DNA from: Thermoplasmata archaeon
GTDB lineage: Archaea; Thermoplasmatota; Thermoplasmata; UBA10834
Direction of reading: 5' to 3'
Length of the DNA: 6,219 nt
Assembly (NCBI GenBank): GCA_013331315.1
Contig: DUGQ01000097.1
Coordinates: 1 to 6,219 of the forward strand
The notes under the pieces were generated by a model. The model was given only the letters and a program-made list of their open reading frames with translations, did no database searches and was not told the DNA's origin. The translations under genes were made by a program, and so were the position numbers. Position 1 is the first letter of the stretch; the number at the start of each line of letters is the position of its first letter. This document shows positions 5,159-6,219 of the stretch, one piece after another.

Positions 5159-5178
5159 CCTGTTCGTTAGCGTGAGCG

Positions 5179-6219
5179 ATGAGCACGCCGGGCAAGGACC
5201 GAAGACTGCTGTTCGTCATAAGCTACCATCACGCGTGCAACGACGGCGCGTTGATCGCGCTCGTCGCTCTCCTGCCCATCCTCGTCGAGGAGATGGATCT
5301 CTCGTACACGGAGATAGGCGTGCTTGGCCTGGGGATGCTGATAACGGTGGTCATCCAGCTGGTGATAGGCCGGCTCACGGACCGAGCGTTCTCGAAGTAC
5401 CTTCTCGAGATCGGGGCCGCCATGATGGCGGCGTCGTTCGTCCTCGTCCTGTTCGTCTCCGACTTCGTCGGCCTCTTCGCCGCGGTCGTGTTCATGAGGG
5501 TGGGAGCGAGCTTCTACCATCCCGTGGGAATCAGCTGGATAACGAGAGAGGACGCAGGACCGTACATGGACACCGCGCTCGGGATACAGAGTGGGATAGG
5601 CAACTTCGGGGTCATCGCCTCGCTCGCGACATCCGGATTCCTGGGCGAGGCCTTCGGGTGGAAAGCGCCGTGTGTCGTATGGATCGCGCTCAACTTGGTG
5701 GCCGTCGCGTCCGGGCTCGCCGTCACCAGGCGCTACTCCCATGAGGCTTCGAGAGCCGATGGCAGGGACAGGATCGCCGTGAGGCAGACGATGTCGAAGA
5801 TAGGCCATTTCATGCTACCCGTAGCCGCTGGAGGAGCGCTCTACAGCGTGACGACCTACTTCGGCCCTGTCAATCTGACCACGATGCACGGATGGGGAGC
5901 GGGGGAGGCGGATCTGCTGTTCGCTCTTTGGCTCGCAGTCGGCACCGTCTCGTCATACTACTACGGCGCGATCAGAGCGCGCTTCGGCAGAGGCGCGGTG
6001 GTGTCAGCGGGGTTCGCGGGCTCCGTCCTCGCGATGATCTGCATGTACATCACCTCGGAATGGACCCTCCTGGTACCTGTCCTGATGATATACGGGGCGT
6101 TGCTGTTCCTGACATACCCCGCCCTGTTCGCGATCGTCAGCGAGAGGACTAGCACGGGAGAGAGGGGGACGGCGTTCGGGGCCGTGTTCGCGTCGCAGCA
6201 GGGAGGGGCAGCGGCGCTT
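5179..6219 (+). CDS. MFS transporter, fosmidomycin-resistance (Fsr)-like (3' partial)
   Basis: 347 codons are open to the right edge; a full MFS protein is about 400 residues, so the last segment or two are missing. About ten hydrophobic helices are complete (roughly 11-35, 45-64, 75-93, 96-115, 134-155, 163-182, 208-228, 245-264, 272-291, 297-319) and an eleventh begins near 333, placing it in the cytoplasmic membrane. Helix 1 carries SYHHACNDGA (15-24), the loop after helix 2 has GRLTDRAF (64-71, a variant of MFS motif A), and helix 4 ends in FYHPVG (112-117). The combination H-x-x-x-D-G plus YHP-x-G is typical of the Fsr branch of drug exporters. The central loop between helices 6 and 7 is charged (183-207). 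The ATG at 5179 is the first possible start after an in-frame TGA at 5173-5175. The substrate is unknown; efflux is likely by family. Confidence 0.88.
   Translation, partial: MSTPGKDRRLLFVISYHHACNDGALIALVALLPILVEEMDLSYTEIGVLGLGMLITVVIQLVIGRLTDRAFSKYLLEIGAAMMAASFVLVLFVSDFVGLFAAVVFMRVGASFYHPVGISWITREDAGPYMDTALGIQSGIGNFGVIASLATSGFLGEAFGWKAPCVVWIALNLVAVASGLAVTRRYSHEASRADGRDRIAVRQTMSKIGHFMLPVAAGGALYSVTTYFGPVNLTTMHGWGAGEADLLFALWLAVGTVSSYYYGAIRARFGRGAVVSAGFAGSVLAMICMYITSEWTLLVPVLMIYGALLFLTYPALFAIVSERTSTGERGTAFGAVFASQQGGAAAL

Larger units (their letters stand above)
4900..5178. other. 279-base spacer without a convincing gene
   Basis: Lies between the Lys-rich protein and the MFS transporter. It holds a stem-loop (5012-5036), a small hairpin TGAG-AAAC-CTCA (5071-5082), a pyrimidine tract (5088-5118) and the MFS TATA-like box (5150-5158). 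A 26-codon reading frame at 4952-5032 (MIKKLGRLVTEECIQRRM...) has GAGG only one base from its ATG, and its stop falls inside the stem-loop, so it is not called as a gene. No tRNA, SRP RNA or RNase P RNA features were recognised. Confidence 0.5.

Noticed and set aside
5070..5744. Arg-rich 224-residue plus-strand frame and the opposing minus-strand frames over the MFS gene
   Set aside because: Low-complexity Arg/Gly/His content typical of out-of-frame reading of GC-rich DNA; the frame from 5179 gives a clear MFS protein instead.

Overview
The window looks like archaeal chromosomal DNA, most plausibly from a GC-rich member of the Thermoplasmatota; this placement is inferred from content, not from a marker gene. 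Pointers are an HdrD/HdrB-type CCG-domain iron-sulfur protein, a Ras/Rab-like small GTPase, heavy use of AGG (Arg) and ATA (Ile) codons in GC-rich genes, TATA-like boxes about 25 bases ahead of several genes, and starts that look leaderless or use GTG/TTG. No rRNA, tRNA, CRISPR array, insertion sequence or integrase was seen.

Layout. Bases 1-854 (+) hold the C-terminal part of a CCG-domain iron-sulfur protein of the heterodisulfide-reductase type, running in from the left edge. It converges with three minus-strand genes that read right to left: a small GTPase (3917-4465), a YtcJ-type metal-dependent amidohydrolase (2249-3844) and a saccharopine-dehydrogenase-like NAD(P) oxidoreductase (913-2103). 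The amidohydrolase and the oxidoreductase each have their own TATA-like box and a perfect or near-perfect inverted repeat beside it, so they look separately controlled rather than one tight operon. Divergent from the GTPase, across a 308-base AT-rich spacer with nested palindromes, is a 41-residue protein (4774-4899, +) made of a CGKC knuckle followed by a lysine-rich tail of five pentads plus a run of six lysines. After a 279-base spacer with a hairpin and a pyrimidine tract comes an apparently leaderless MFS transporter of the fosmidomycin-resistance (Fsr) type (5179 to the right edge, C-terminus missing).

How the genes may relate. The CCG protein suggests thiol/disulfide or electron-transfer chemistry. 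The amidohydrolase and the dehydrogenase may act on amide- or amino-acid-type substrates, but nothing here fixes the substrate. The GTPase and the Lys-rich protein share a divergent control region. The least ordinary part is 4466-5120: the palindromic spacer, the repeat-bearing leader, and the very basic CxxC protein, which carries the strongest Shine-Dalgarno sequence found at any start in the window. No complete known defence or mobile system is visible.
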